Notes: generated by a model not told the origin, from the letters alone. Counted from the stretch's first letter, positions 12,396 to 24,399 are shown. The stretch: DNA of 64,000 nucleotides from Rattus norvegicus (GCF_036323735.1 NC_086028.1:41866001-41930000); one strand, 5' to 3'. Numbers and translations: made by a program.

Positions 12396-12919
12396 TGTGC
12401 TGTGTGTGCATGTGCACAAGGAGACCATGCACAGAAGGAAGAAGCCCAATGAGAAGGGAAAGGAAAAGACAATAGGAAGGAGAAAGACAGTTTTAATCAT
12501 GCTTTCTTTTGCCGAGAGTCTAGATTCAGAATGTGTACAGGGGGGTTATTGGGGAGAGTGAAGGGACCAATGGGAAGAGGAAAGAGGCAATGAGGGAGAA
12601 GATTCGAATGAGTGAAGTAATACACACAGATGAACAGTCCGTTGTGATAAAGTTCATTCTTTTCTACACTAAAATTTAATTAAAAAATTTCTTAGAGCAA
12701 TCACAAAATGTCCATAAAACTTAAAACATTTCCTGAGCATTATAAAACATGCAGACAATGGAAATTAATATATCCATTATACTTTATAGTACCACATAGC
12801 ATAAAGTTCAAGCCATGCTTATCATTGTCAGCTCCCGGAACAGCCAAGGGGCTGGTTAGAGTAGATGCCCCATGATGTTTCTGTCTATAGTGAACAGTCA
12901 GTGGGCAAGTCACCTTGAG

Positions 12920-13046
12920 AGAAATATGAAGCTGGGGGTTGAAGTGGCAGACTGGGGAGGAGTTGGAGTGTGACTGTCAGGGGTGAATTTAACTGAAATA
13001 TAATGCATTCGTGTGTGAAATTCTCCGAGAATAAAATAAAACACAT
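12920..13046 (+). repeat. LINE-1 3' end fragment
   Basis: Ends GAAATTCTCCGAGAATAAAA, the usual terminal text of murid LINE-1 3' UTRs before the A-tail, after a G-rich stretch. Confidence 0.5.
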
Positions 13047-13639
13047 TAACGATAATAATTCTCTAGGAATATTCAAGTTATGGGTTTCTGAGGACTTGGC
13101 AGGCTAACACGCTGTGAAGTTCTCGTCTCAAGATGAAGTAAGGGGAGGTCCTTGGCTGAGACAAAGATTGTCAATGTTCCATCCTGTGTCATAGGGAAAA
13201 GTGAAGTTTACAGACTGACTGACAGACAGCCTGATCCCATGCCCTTAGTCGTGTTCTGATCACACTCTGAGCAGCAATAATATCACCTTCAAGTCAGCAT
13301 TCATAGCAGCTGGGATCCTGTAGAATGGGTCCTGTGGGGGTATTTACATGGCTAAGCTGTTGCTGTGGCTGATCCTCTGAAAAGCCTGAAAAACTGCTAG
13401 CAAGATGCATGCTCGCAACATAAACATCAACAGGAGGCATATGCTGGGAGAAAGGGCAAGGTGGGGAGAATCCATATTTATATCCCTGAATCCATGTCAG
13501 CAGCAGTAATAGGCTACCACCCTTCCTGTGGAAGGTTTTAGGCTTTGCCTAAAAGCTGTGGGTAAAAAAATGAAAAGGGAAAGATCATCAGCGTATCTAG
13601 CCACCCTGGATTGACCTAGATGTATAACATGAACATGTC

Positions 13640-13935
13640 CATTAATTGTGTGTGTGCATATGTGTTTGTAAGCATGCACACATGGAAGTCAGGTGACTAC
13701 CTCAGATGTTCATCCTTTCTATTTCGTTTGAGACAGGGTTCCATTGCTGTTTCCCAGTGTACAGATTAGCTAGCCCAGGAGATGCCAGAAAATCTATTGT
13801 CTCACCTCCCATCTAACTATAAAGGTAGTGAGAATTTAAGCAAGCGTACTCCTGTGTCCAAGCTCTCCATGTCCTTGGGATCTAAACTCATGTCTTCACA
13901 CTTGCAGTGTCAGTTCATTGCTTACTTACTATACC
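13640..13935 (-). repeat. B4/RSINE1 SINE
   Basis: Reverse-oriented. GAGACAGGGTTCCATTGCTG is a B1-like core, and the end TTGCTTACTTACTATACCATCTCCCC is the reversed tRNA-like head. Confidence 0.65.
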
Positions 13936-14169
13936 ATCTCCCCAACACAAATCGGCCTGTTAATTTTCAATTCTTGGTCTTTAATGTACCTTCTTTTAAA
14001 ATGTCTCTGTCATTCATTTCTTAACGGGGTCATTGTGGTGACAAGAGGGGTTAATTGTGTGAAAGTGCTTTGCTGTTTGGCTACCATGATCAATGATCAT
14101 GATGACTGTTGGTCTATAACAGACGAGCACCTTATAACTGATAAGCACTGGCTGTAGACAGACGGATGA

Positions 14170-14320
14170 GGGTTTGCACAGATGAAAGTGTGATTTAGAA
14201 CTGGTAGATGGTAGGATCAAGGAACTGATGAACAGATTGGTATTTGAATGCATGGGTGGATGGTTGATTGGTAGGGTGGATGGCTAGACAGCAGATGGTT
14301 AGTGATGGTGGGCTAAGTAG
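14170..14320 (+). repeat. Degenerate TGGA/GGTGGAT-rich stretch
   Basis: Loose TGGATGG and GATGGT words without strict periodicity, suggesting a decayed tetranucleotide repeat. Confidence 0.4.
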
Positions 14321-14384
14321 ATTTTTTGAGTCATCTGGCTATTTGTTTACAGCATCTCTATTCATTGATGTAGGGGTTATGAAT

Positions 14385-14691
14385 ATGTGCACATGTGTAT
14401 GTACAAGTGTGTAAACCTATGTGCACATGTTCAGAGTCCAGGGGAGGATATGGGGTGTCATCCTCTGTTGCTCTGTACACTATTCCTTTCAAAGGCCTCT
14501 CTAGAGATTACTATTTTGGGCTCTCCAAGTGGCAAACAAGACCCAGGAATTTTCACAGCTCCACACCTCAGTACTGGGGTTACAGGAATATGCAACTATG
14601 CCTGGCTGTTTCCACGGATGCTAGGATCAAAACTTGGGTCGTCATGTTTGTGCAACAAGTGCTTTTATCTAGTGAGCTTTTTCCCTAGCCC
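14385..14691 (-). repeat. B4/RSINE1 SINE abutting the exon 3 acceptor
   Basis: Reverse-oriented composite SINE. It reads ACTGGGGTTACAGGAATATG in the B1-like part and ends AGTGAGCTTTTTCCCTAGCCCC, the reversed tRNA-like head. Only about 29 bp separate it from exon 3, and the candidate branch point lies at the junction. Confidence 0.7.
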
Positions 14692-14720
14692 CAGCTAACC
14701 TTTCTCACCTTCTTTTCTAG

Positions 14721-14960
14721 TCTGTTCCCAGTTCTCCAAAGGAGTCTATGCCATCTTTGGATTTTATGAACGAAGGACTGTCAACATGCTGACCTCCTTC
14801 TGTGGGGCCCTCCATGTGTGCTTCATTACTCCAAGTTTTCCTGTTGACACATCCAATCAATTTGTCCTTCAGCTACGCCCGGAACTACAGGAAGCTCTCA
14901 TTAGCATTATCGACCATTACAAGTGGCAAACCTTTGTCTACATTTATGATGCTGACCGGG
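14721..14960 (+). CDS. Gria1: Gria1 exon 3: GluA1 amino-terminal domain, residues 74-154
   Basis: The exon opens with TC, the last two bases of the Phe74 codon, and closes with G, the first base of the Gly154 codon, so 79 whole codons lie between (Cys75 to Arg153). The peptide starts CSQFSKGVYAIFGFYERRTV and ends YKWQTFVYIYDADR, matching GluA1. Cys75 is one half of the conserved domain disulphide; its partner Cys323 is in exon 7. The product is extracellular, in lobe 1 of the LIVBP-like fold that pairs subunits during assembly. The acceptor is a pyrimidine run ending TTCTTTTCTAG, preceded by a good branch-point match (GCTAACC near 14693). The donor is GG|GTAAGC. Length is 240 bp. Missed splicing would read 27 codons into the intron, to a TAA at 15041-15043. 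A minus-oriented SINE ends about 29 bp before the acceptor. Confidence 0.98.
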
Positions 14961-15289
14961 GTAAGCTAAGGGTTAAGGAAAGGGGATTGTTGAAGAGTGG
15001 AGAAAATTCACCCACAGGAAGAACGATGCCTCTGTCTTCTTAAAACACATGGGGAAGCAAGCCAGGTGGTTTATTTGTGTGTGATGATTCCTTGGTTGCC
15101 TTATTTAACTCAGAGTGTGAAAATATATCTTTGAGAGAGGGATCCTCTAAGCTATTAAGCCAGGCTACCATTCACCAAACTCTCACGTTGCCAAGTTCAA
15201 GGTTTTCAGCAAAGTGACCCACAGCGTACAGTATTATTAATAGAGGGTAAAGCAGAACAAGATCTGAACCTAAGTTCTCTCCTCCCCAA

Positions 15290-15470
15290 CCTTTGGTCTT
15301 TGGACAGGTTCTTGATGTGTTAGCTTCAAATTCTCCATGACTTCATTCCTTCATGACTAAAAGGAAGGTGAATTTGTCACTACCTCAAGAATATATTGTG
15401 CAGATTTTGTGAGATAATGGCTGAAATGTTCATTGCCTGCAATGTATTCATTGTATTCAAAATCCTCACT
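15290..15470 (+). repeat. MIR SINE, ancient
   Basis: Matches the MIR 3' half pattern: control text around AATTCTCCATGACTTCATTC, then GATTTTGTGAGATAATGGCT and AAATGTTCATTGCC. Diverged. Confidence 0.5.
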
Positions 15471-15495
15471 ATATGTTTATCTGCTGCCTATTATC

Positions 15496-15979
15496 TTCAC
15501 CATCAATAACAGAAATACCATTATCACCATTGTGATCAACACTGTCATCACCATTATTATCATCATTACCACTATCATCACCGTCATCATCATCATCATC
15601 ACCACCACCACCACCACCATCAATACCACCCTCACCACTGTGGTCATCATCATCATCATCACCACCACCATCATTGTCATCATCTACACCATCATCATTG
15701 TTATTATCATTGTCATCATCATCCTCATCATCATTGTCATGGTCCTCATCATCACCATCATTGTCATCTTCCTCCTACTCATCATCATCATTGTTGTCGT
15801 CATTAGCAGCAGCAGCATTGTCATCGACATCATTGTCATCATCATCATCATAATCTACATCTTCATCATTGTCATTATCATTGTCATCCTCATCATTGCC
15901 GTCATCGTCATGGTCCTCATCGTCGCCACCATCCTCCTCCTCTTCCTCTTCCTCCCCTTCCTCCTCCTCCTCCTCCTCC

Positions 15980-16010
<31 letters not shown>

Positions 16011-16473
16011 TGTCATCATCTACATCTTCATCATCATCATTATCATTGCCATCATCCTCATCCTCATCATTGTCATTGTCATCATTATCATTATCATTGG
16101 CATCCTCATCCTGCTCATCATCATCATTGTCATCATCATTGTCAACATCACCTCCACCATACTACCATCACTATCATCACTGTCAACCATCATCATAACT
16201 ACCTCCACTGTCACCATCACCACCACTGCTATCATCATCCCTATCATCACTATATCCTATTGTCATCATCCTTACCACAATCACCATCATCATCTTCACT
16301 ACCACCACCATTTTGACCATCATCACTGTCATCACAATCACCACTATCCCTATCCTGACTCTCATCACTGTCATTATCATGACTACTACCATGACTACCA
16401 CCATCACCATCCTCATCATTATCATCCATTCTTACTATCATTGTCATCATCACCATCATCCTCTCCTCCTCCT
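15496..16473 (+). repeat. ~1 kb degenerate (ATC)n trinucleotide tract
   Basis: Nearly continuous ATC/ACC/CTC/GTC triplets in one register, with pure (CAT)n and (CCT)n blocks, e.g. around 15978-16010. All + frames are largely open since ATC, TCA and CAT contain no stop; the longest, 15433-16617, would be an Ile/Thr/Val-rich 394-residue chain and is not credible as a gene. Confidence 0.95.
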
Positions 16474-17144
16474 AGTGCTTGTAGTCCTCGCCCTTTGAAT
16501 TTTGCAATCACATTTTCCAGTTGTTTCTCATACTTTTTGCTCTCTGCAGCCTCCTTATCCTGCAATACATTTATTTATCACATCTACCTACATGGTCCTC
16601 CCATTCTAATGCATTAGATCCCATTTTCTCTATGCACTCATCCTATGTACAAGAACTCTTCTTTCTGAGCCTTATAGTGTCCACTTGCCTGTCCTGCCTT
16701 CTTATGCATGGCCTACTCCTGTAAGAATGCTGTTATTACTTGTTTAAAGAGATAAATGGACTGAAACTTGAAAGTCTAGACACTGAGGCAGGGGAGCACT
16801 TCCCTGGCAGAGTTTCCTACAGAGAATCTTAGATACTTTGAACAAGTGAATAAGACAGTTTTATAGGCAGTGGGGGAGGTGCCATTCAAAAAGGAAAGTA
16901 CAGAGAGGGACAGAGTGGAAGCATCCATTTCTTTCTGTTTCCTTTCATTTCTTCTTTTCTTTCCATATTTTGATTATTTCCCTTCTCATTCAGTAGCCAC
17001 TGTGTGGGACATCTGCCAATGGTCCCTTTCAGAATAATCTTGTGCCATAATAAAGGCTCAAGCATAGCAACTCCAGAGAAACATATTGTTAGGAATTTCT
17101 TGGGTTGACAGAAGAACCCACCCTCTGCAAAGAGCCAGATCTAC

Positions 17145-17255
17145 CCCAGAACCCAGAACTCTGAGCTCTACCATTTTCTGGTTGTATGACCACGTACTAA
17201 CGAGTTTTGGTGTCCACATCTGCAAAATAGGGATCAGAGTAAGACTGGCCCTCTA
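17145..17255 (+). repeat. MIR SINE, ancient
   Basis: CTCTACCATTTTCTGGTTGTATGACC followed by ATCTGCAAAATAGGGATCAG is the classic MIR core and tail order. Confidence 0.7.
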
Positions 17256-18174
17256 GAATCCAGTAAATTAAAAAAGAAAAGCCAGAATAATAGCAACAGA
17301 CACATAGGGAAGGTTTAGCAAGCATGTGGCTCACTCACATAAAACAACTTTCACGAGAAATGAACCAAAGTGGAAAATAAAACCAGAAGCTATCTAGAGA
17401 AGTTCCCAAGGCCTCATGCCATATTGGTCACTATAGAAAGAATTAGCAGTGTTACTAAGAGTAAGAAAAGCAATGTATACAAAAGATTAACGGCAAAGTA
17501 GCTGTCTGTGACAGGCAAAATAGAGACCCACTTCCCTGTCCCCATGTCCCTTTCCTTGTCTCTGAAGATGGAAAAATGTGTGAATGCTATTGCCATCTGG
17601 GAGTTAAGGTCACAGATGCTATGAAGGCTGCTCAAGAACTTCCTTTGAAAGCAAAGATTGTCCCAGAATGCTCCACTGGACTTGATACAAATCTCAAAGT
17701 TCTTTAATTGTGACAGTGGGAGTCAGAAGAGCGGGGGTCAGATTGAATGAGAAAGCCTAGGCCATCATAACTGGCTTTGAAGATTAACCATAAGCTAAAT
17801 GATACAAGCAGAGAGAGCAGACACATGTGAGCTGAGAGACAAGAGGATGGATTCTCTCCCAGCTCTGCCAACAACGTGGCCCTGGCTTCTTGAAGTGTAA
17901 GTTGTACATTTCCATTGAGACATGACACTTAGTTTGTGGTCCTTTGCTGCACAAAAGGAAGCAAGGACACCTTGGGTGTCTGCAAGAAAACAGTAGTGCT
18001 GAGAAACAGGCTCCTCCACAGGGTCAATCTTACTCAAAAGGAGTGGTGAAATATAATACACATTTACTGAAGCCATATCCAAATTTCACCAAATTCAATT
18101 CACCATTATTAGCTACCTCTAGATGCTAAGCTGGCCTGTTCAATAAGCAATTACTAAACTTCCCTGTGTTGGTT

Positions 18175-18535
18175 ACTTCTCTGTGGCTGTTATAAAATGC
18201 CCTGACAAAAGCATCTTAAGCAAGAGAGAGTTCATTCTAGCCCGCCGTTCCAGAGAGATTGTCAGTCCTTCATGGTTGGGAAGGCAGGAACAGGAAGCCA
18301 AGGTCTTTACATTGCATCTATACATGGGAAGCAGAGAAGGGGAGAGCAGGAAATGGAGCAAAGTCATAAACCCTGAATACCCACTCCCAAGGGGCATAAT
18401 TCTTCTATTAAGACCCCTCCTTCTTAAGATTTCATAACCTCCCCACAAACAGTGCCACCAACTAGGAACCTAGTAAGTGTTCATATGCCTGAGCCTACCT
18501 GGGATTCTTCTCATTCAGAGTACCACTGTCCCAGA
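18175..18535 (+). repeat. Rodent interspersed repeat (family not named)
   Basis: Starts TACTTCTCTGTGGCTGTTAT AAAATGCC and carries CCCACTCCCAAGGGGC and CCTCCCCACAAACAGTGCC, the word order of a frequent murid ~400-bp repeat found in several copies in this window. Confidence 0.55.
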
Positions 18536-18539
18536 ATAA

Positions 18540-18690
18540 GAGCAGCTACCATTTAGAGAGCCTTAAGGCATCAGACCAGTCCACACCCAACATTCCTATT
18601 TAATCTTTATCAGAGCCCTGTGAGGCAGGCACTATTCATGCTGCCACTTGACTCTGGAAGAAACCAAAGTCCACACAAGCAGTGAGCCCA
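18540..18690 (-). repeat. MIR SINE, ancient
   Basis: Reversed MIR text: AGCAGCTACCATTTAGAGAG, then TTTAATCTTTATCAGAGCCC TGTGAGGCAGGCACTATT. Confidence 0.65.
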
Positions 18691-19068
18691 TCGAAGTAAG
18701 CCTTTAAAGGTGTTTTTAATCAACAGTCCTTCTTACTGTCTGTCATGTCCTACACACGGAGTACGAGAAGAAGAAAAAAACAGGTGCTTGCTGCTGTGGC
18801 ATTCAGATACACAGGGAGCAGGAAGTATGCTTGCTACAGAAATAGAGTAGATGACAGCAGTGGCCTCCTAGGGAAATAAATACGAATAGTGGTGGGTGCA
18901 CAGGGCAAGTGGGTATAGACAGCGTCAAGCATCCCATGGAAGTGCATGCACAGAGATAGCCAAACGTGCCTGCTGGAAGTAGGGGTGGGCTTCATCGAGT
19001 GCGAGCAGACTCGGATGTTACCTGTGAATGCTGACGCTGCCATTTCTCTGTCCTCCCCTCTGCTGCAG

Positions 19069-19253
19069 GCCTGTCAGTCCTGCAGAGAGTCTTGGATACA
19101 GCCGCAGAGAAGAACTGGCAGGTAACGGCTGTCAACATTCTGACAACCACCGAGGAAGGATACCGGATGCTCTTTCAGGACCTGGAGAAGAAAAAGGAGA
19201 GGCTGGTGGTGGTTGACTGTGAATCAGAACGCCTCAACGCCATCCTGGGCCAG
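19069..19253 (+). CDS. Gria1: Gria1 exon 4: GluA1 amino-terminal domain, residues 154-215
   Basis: The exon opens with GC, completing Gly154, followed by 61 whole codons starting LSVLQRVLDTAAEKNWQVTA and ending ESERLNAILGQ. It covers part of both lobes of the extracellular LIVBP-like domain. The acceptor is CTCTGCTGCAG and the donor CAG|GTAATG. The exon ends in phase 0, so all later exons in the window are phase 0 at both ends. An internal CAG|GTAACG at 19121/19122 looks as good as the true donor and is also in phase 0 (see findings). Reading past the true donor stays open for 31 codons, to a TAG ending at 19349. There is no frameshift, and the sequence agrees with GluA1 throughout. Confidence 0.98.
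19122..19127 (+). promoter_or_regulatory. Gria1: Cryptic 5' splice site inside exon 4 (candidate)
   Basis: CAG|GTAACG within exon 4, phase 0, comparable in quality with the annotated donor CAG|GTAATG. Use of this site would remove 132 nt (44 codons) in frame. Usage is not shown by the sequence. Confidence 0.35.
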
Positions 19254-20895
19254 GTAATGAAGGCAACAAGGACCACAAGATGGGAGCTGGAGATGACCGG
19301 GGAGAAGATGGGTGTGCTGCTCCTGTGGGTGCTAGAAATGGGGGACTAGAGAGGGCTCCTGAGGAAGTGAGACTTGATGCCTTTCATTTCACATTCTGTG
19401 AGTCCTAAAACTTCCCTATGAGACTTAGTGAAGTAGCAAAGCCTATGGGAGCCTTGCTACAACACTTCAAGCCATCCTCACACTGACTGACCAAGACCTT
19501 ACATCTTGTGCTCCGATTTTAAAGTTCAATTGCATTGTCTCCTAGAACTTACAGAGCCAGGGCTGCAGACAGATTCCTGTGTTCGGCCTAAGGCAGTGTC
19601 ACTCACAGATCCAGCATTGGGCAGCACATGGCCTTGGCCAGCTGACCTATTTTAAGGGCCACCTCCTTCTCCTGAACAATTTCTGCCTCTGGGAGTAGGA
19701 AGGATCGTGTACCTTATGAATAGGTTCTGTAACCTCAATGGCTTCAGCCAACCAACCCTAAACTGTTTTTGCTCTGGTATCAGAATTGGAGAAAGCACCA
19801 CATCCCCGCCAGGAATGCCTTCGTGTAGATCACTGTCTTTTTGAGCTGCATTTGTGTATTTGGATGAACTAGCAAGGAAGAGGCTCACAGTTGTGTCTGA
19901 ACAGTGCCATTAAATGAAAGACGGGCTTTTAAAGTACTTGACAACATGACAAGGCTAGTTAATGGCTCTCAAGACCCTGGACCCCCCACGGGGAACGCCG
20001 CCACCAGATCAGCTATTCTGAAGCTTCCACAGCAGAGCAGGGAGGACTTTGAAAGCTCTGGGCTCTTTCAGTCATTACCCTTGTGTGTTCTGCAGTGTCA
20101 AGTATGGATTTGGGGTTTGCTCTTAAAGAGAAACCAGCACAAAATTGTTTCTATGGTGACTGAAGTCCTCTGACTGTCCTCAGGTTACTGAGCACTAATA
20201 TCTAGGTGGGGTGTGGGACACAGTGTAGAATAATTGGTAAAGGCAGAGTTTCTGGAACCAAACCAGCTAGGGTTAGGTTTCCAGTTTTTGCTAGTTTGCT
20301 AGTTTGGGAATCTGTTCCCATCTTAAATCCCCACTGTAAAGCAGAGCTTATGTTGACTTCCTCTAAAAAGGCCTTTATGAGGACTAGAAGGACCAGGACA
20401 TGGAACATACTTAGGTCTGCCCACAGGACATGATGTGTGGAAATTCTGCCCATTGCTGCTATTCTTAGTGCCAACTGTGCTGGCTTCATGAGTCATTTCC
20501 CTCTCTAATGATCAACGGGTTTATCCGAGAGATAGAAATAAAGGGTCCTACTCTGCAAACCTGGGGGTGGGGGAAGAGCTGGGATGGGAGATGGATGGCT
20601 TTGACATGTCCTTTCTAGAAAAGTGGTTTGTCCTGAGCAGTGGCATGCTGCCGTTTTCTGAGTGCTCACAGCAGAGAGAATGCACTGGTTTAGGCTCTTC
20701 CATGTAGGATATGTGTCCTTACACAATGGATCCCATAGCACCTATCAAGTCCCCTGTTATAGAAGAGGAAAAGGTTTCTGTCTGCTTGTTACATTTTTGC
20801 TTTGTTCTTCAAAAGTCTCACAGCTAACATAAAAAAGAAATCAGGCAACTGGATTTGGTGATATGGTCCAGTGTCTTCAAAATGTCGCTTTCTCC

Positions 20896-21115
20896 AGGGT
20901 TGAAGCAATAGCTCAGAGGTTAAGAGCATTAGCTGTTCTTGCAGAGGGTCCGGGTTTGGTTCACAGTCACCAAATGGCAATTACAGTCATCTGTACTCTA
21001 GTTCCAGGAGTCCCAGCTCCCTCTTGGGCCTCCAGGGACATCAGGCACACATGTGGTGTGTGCCATACATGCAGGCAGAACACCGTGGGCATATTTTTTA
21101 TTATATTATAAAAAA
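20896..21115 (+). repeat. B2/B3 SINE
   Basis: tRNA-like head AAGCAATAGCTCAGAGGTTA AGAGCATTAGCTGTTCTTGC with A and B box positions, then the B2/B3 body and an AT-rich end. Confidence 0.75.
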
Positions 21116-21129
21116 TATTATAAAATACA

Positions 21130-21480
21130 ACTTTCTGAAGTTAGGGATGTGTCTCCGTTAGAAAAGTGCCTGCTGCATAAGCATGAGGACCCAGTTCAAC
21201 CTCCATCACATACCCACGAAGCTGAATGGGGTGACGCATGTTTTTAATCCCAGTGCTAGGAGTTGGGGATGGGTACTTGATCCCTGAGGCCCACTGACTA
21301 GTGACTCTAGCTTAACTGGGGAGTCCCCTAGGTCCCAGATTTCCAAAACTAATCAAGAAAGAGGCTGAGGAATGACACCAAAGGTCAAATGTGCAAATGC
21401 ACCCATTCACAGGAACATGCATACACACACACACACACAAACACACACACATATTCATATGCATATACACACAAAGACAA
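21130..21480 (+). repeat. B4/RSINE1 SINE with (CA)n tail
   Basis: A tRNA-like head, the TTTTAATCCCAGTGCTAGGA B1-like part, GAGGCTGAGGAATGACACCA and an ACACAC tail are all in the B4/RSINE1 order. Confidence 0.75.
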
Positions 21481-22838
21481 CATGGAACCCAGAATACAGT
21501 TTTCTTACTTGTACATCTATGGCTACTTCCTCTGTCAAGAACAAATATTTATTTCATCAGGAAGTGACTCATTTGGCAACTTTTTTACATTGTTGTTTAT
21601 AAACACTTTAAATTATTTCATTCTAATAGTCTGAAAACAGAGATCATTCTACTAGTTCGAAAACAGAGACCATAATTGTGAAAGGCTCCTTGAGGCCTCT
21701 TGATTGATAGCTTGTACCCACATTTTACAGCTGACGGTGAGGATAACTATTAAATATAAAAAGAGACATGATAGAGGAGCATCAGAAATCATGGGAGGAG
21801 GGGCAGGATGGCTGAAAAGTGAGGAGAAACAGAAAGACAACTGAACCAACAGGGAAGAATGGAATACAGCCCGCCTGCCTAGACGCTCCACAACAGGGGG
21901 AAAAGCAAAGATAAAATATGAAAATATGAAAAGGAACCACAGCACTCTACCCCAGGAAAAACTTATGGCTTTCTGAAGCCTCCAATACCACAGTTTTTGA
22001 ACCCTCAAATTAGTTTTGGTTCTGGTGCAGCCCACTGCTCCACCAGTGGCCAGGAGTGGAGAGGGGCTCCAATTTTCTACTCCTTGAGTATCATGAGTTG
22101 TGATTCATACTGTCTGGAAAGGAAATCTATCCTTTAGGACTGAACTACCCTTTGACTCTGATTACAAACAAGAATTACTTGGAGCCCAGGAGCAACCAGC
22201 CACAACTCGAGTACGGAAGAAGATTGGGAGGAAAGGAAGGCCTGATGTCAACATACCAAGAATTTCAGGCTTGGTTGACACAGGGAAGCGTGTAGTAGAT
22301 AGCCTTGCCCTTGGTAGCTAGAAAGGTGAGCTCGTCATTTGAGAATAATGGCCAAGATGTTAGCTAGCCCTGTGCTTGTGGCGCAGTCTCTACGCTGATC
22401 TAATGCTCTGCTGCAATGCTCACTGAAGACTCTCGGGTTCAAAGTGGATTAATTAACCTTCACAGCTTCATCCTACCAGTAGCATGTTTAATGCTGAGCT
22501 GGTTTTGAAGGAACAAAAACTGACCTGCTGTGTGGATCTCGATCGCTGTGTTTGCATCTTCTTTTCAACACACATGGGAGACACCCGTTGGGCTAGAAAC
22601 TAGAAGCTACAGGGTGTAGAAACTGGAATATCAGCAGATGCAGAGAATCAGCCCAACTCATAGACTTAGAGTACACAAAGAAATCAAAGGGAGAAGGACA
22701 TCGTCAAGCACAGGAGTACAGTACATCATGAGAGGAATAGATAAAATTCCAAAACTCTGGTGTGAGTAGGAGACAGAGAGAAAAACACACAGTGACTGAT
22801 TGGACCAGGAACACAACCAAGAAAATCCAAGAATCAGC

Positions 22839-22873
<35 letters not shown>
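22839..22873 (+). repeat. (AAT)n microsatellite
   Basis: About 11-12 uninterrupted AAT units inside the old LINE-1. Confidence 0.95.
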
Positions 22874-22875
<2 letters not shown>

Positions 22876-24399
22876 CATCTCCATAATAACTCTAAATATA
22901 AATAATCATAGTCCTAAATGAAAACTGACTGAACCCACTTAATAAAAACAACATTCAATAATATATTGTCTATCAGAAACACTATCAAAAGACACAGATT
23001 GGAAATGATAGGAAAGAAGCCAGTACACCAGGAAAATGGGTCATACTTGTATGTGATAATGCAAAGCTAAAACCAGGCAGAGGAAGTAAAGGTCACTGCC
23101 ATGTTACTAAATGAACAATCTGTCAGGAAGGTATGCATCAAATCTTGGTGCACACAGTTCATAGAAAAAGCACAACTGGTCAGAAGTGATCTGATAGGGC
23201 ATAAACAACAATGCCAACTGATCCCACTCAGGAATAAGTAGATAATTTTATTTTTAAAAAAAAACAACAACAAATGAACTTCTAAGTTAAGTTGTGCCAT
23301 AGCCAGAGACTTAGACAAATACAAAACATTCCACCCGTCAGCTACAAAACAAGTTCTCTTCAACAACCCATGCAATCTCTGAAATCAACGATATTTTAGG
23401 CAAACAACTAAGTTTCAACAAAATAATCAAATGCATTCATTGTAGAATAGCATATCACAGTGAAATAAAACTAAAATTCAAAAGGGAAAGCATGACATAA
23501 ACTATAAAAGAACGAAGAGTTTGTATAATACAATCTCAGATCATCAGTGCTTTGTTGAGGGAAGCAGGGGGAAATAGTTTCTAAATCCTAGAATCAAATG
23601 AAAAGAAAACAGAATATCAGAACCCTTGGGCTGCAGAAGTATAGTTATTGGTCATTTCATTAAAATTTAAATTTCAGATTAATAATGATACACTTCAAAG
23701 TTTAGAACAATAGAAACTATGGAACCTCAAAAGCAGTGGAAATAAATAACAAAAACCAGAGCACCAATTGATAGTGAAGACTAAAATAACACTACAAAGG
23801 GGAAAAAGAAGGAAGAAGGAAAGAAGACAAACAAACATAAGTTTAGATTTTTTAAAAGAAAACAAAATGAACAAGCCCTTCCATAAACTAATCAAAAGAG
23901 ACTAGAGATGGACGACCCACACCAGCAACAATGGAGATGAAGGGGGGAGGGGCATTCTAACAGACACCAGTGAAATCCAGAGGACGGCTAGAGAATACTT
24001 AAAAACTTGTGTTCTGAACATACAGAAAATCTAGAGGAAATAACTGAATTCCTAGAAGCGTATGACCTACCCAAATTAAATCAAGACGGTAAAAACAACT
24101 TCCTCAGATCTGTATTAAGCGACAAAAATAGAACAGCAGTAATGAGTCACCCAACAAAGAAAAGCCCAAGACTGGAAAGGATCACTGCCAAGTTCTATCA
24201 GATCTTTAAAGAAAAGCTCCCAAAACTCTTCCATAGGCTAAAAAGGGAAGGAGCATAACCAAAGTCATTGCATAAAGCCAGTGTTTCTCCGACATCACAG
24301 CCAGATATGCATATACTGGGGGTGCAGGGGATGGGGGAGGACAGAGAGATGGTGAGGCTGACTAAAGACTAATTTCCTTGACAAACATCAAAAATTCTG

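Larger units (their letters stand above)
1..14720 (+). other. Gria1: Gria1 intron 2, 3' part
   Basis: Intronic sequence running into the AG at 14719-14720. Recognisable contents are listed separately: rodent repeats, B4/RSINE1 SINEs, a LINE-1 ORF2 fragment, a MIR and many simple repeats. I recognise neither genes nor clear repeats in 1-1550, 1920-3125, 3690-4690, 5290-5535, 5580-6050, 6270-7920, 9080-10095, 10705-11240, 11335-11925 and 12400-12900. Open frames in these parts are short, overlap on both strands, and have no start context or recognisable product. Confidence 0.9.
14961..19068 (+). other. Gria1: Gria1 intron 3 (4108 bp)
   Basis: GTAAGC...CTGCAG. It holds a MIR at ~15290-15470, the degenerate ATC tract at 15496-16473, a second MIR, a rodent repeat and a third MIR. 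The stretches 16480-17140, 17260-18170 and 18700-19060 show no gene or repeat that I recognise. Confidence 0.95.

Noticed and set aside
15433..16617. 394-codon open frame rich in Ile/Thr/Val
   Set aside because: Created by the ATC trinucleotide tract, which lacks stop codons in all plus frames. No promoter or conserved domain, and intronic position.
16479..16620. Possible extra Gria1 exon just after the ATC tract
   Set aside because: Pyrimidine run and AG present, but no phase-compatible GluA1 or paralogue sequence follows.
21628..21675. Two ~20-bp near-repeats GAAAACAGAGA(T/C)CA
   Set aside because: Single short tandem duplication with no further copies or function visible.
24007..24258. 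83-codon frame that looks like a protein gene
   Set aside because: It is the decayed linker before the reverse transcriptase in LINE-1 ORF2, not an independent gene.
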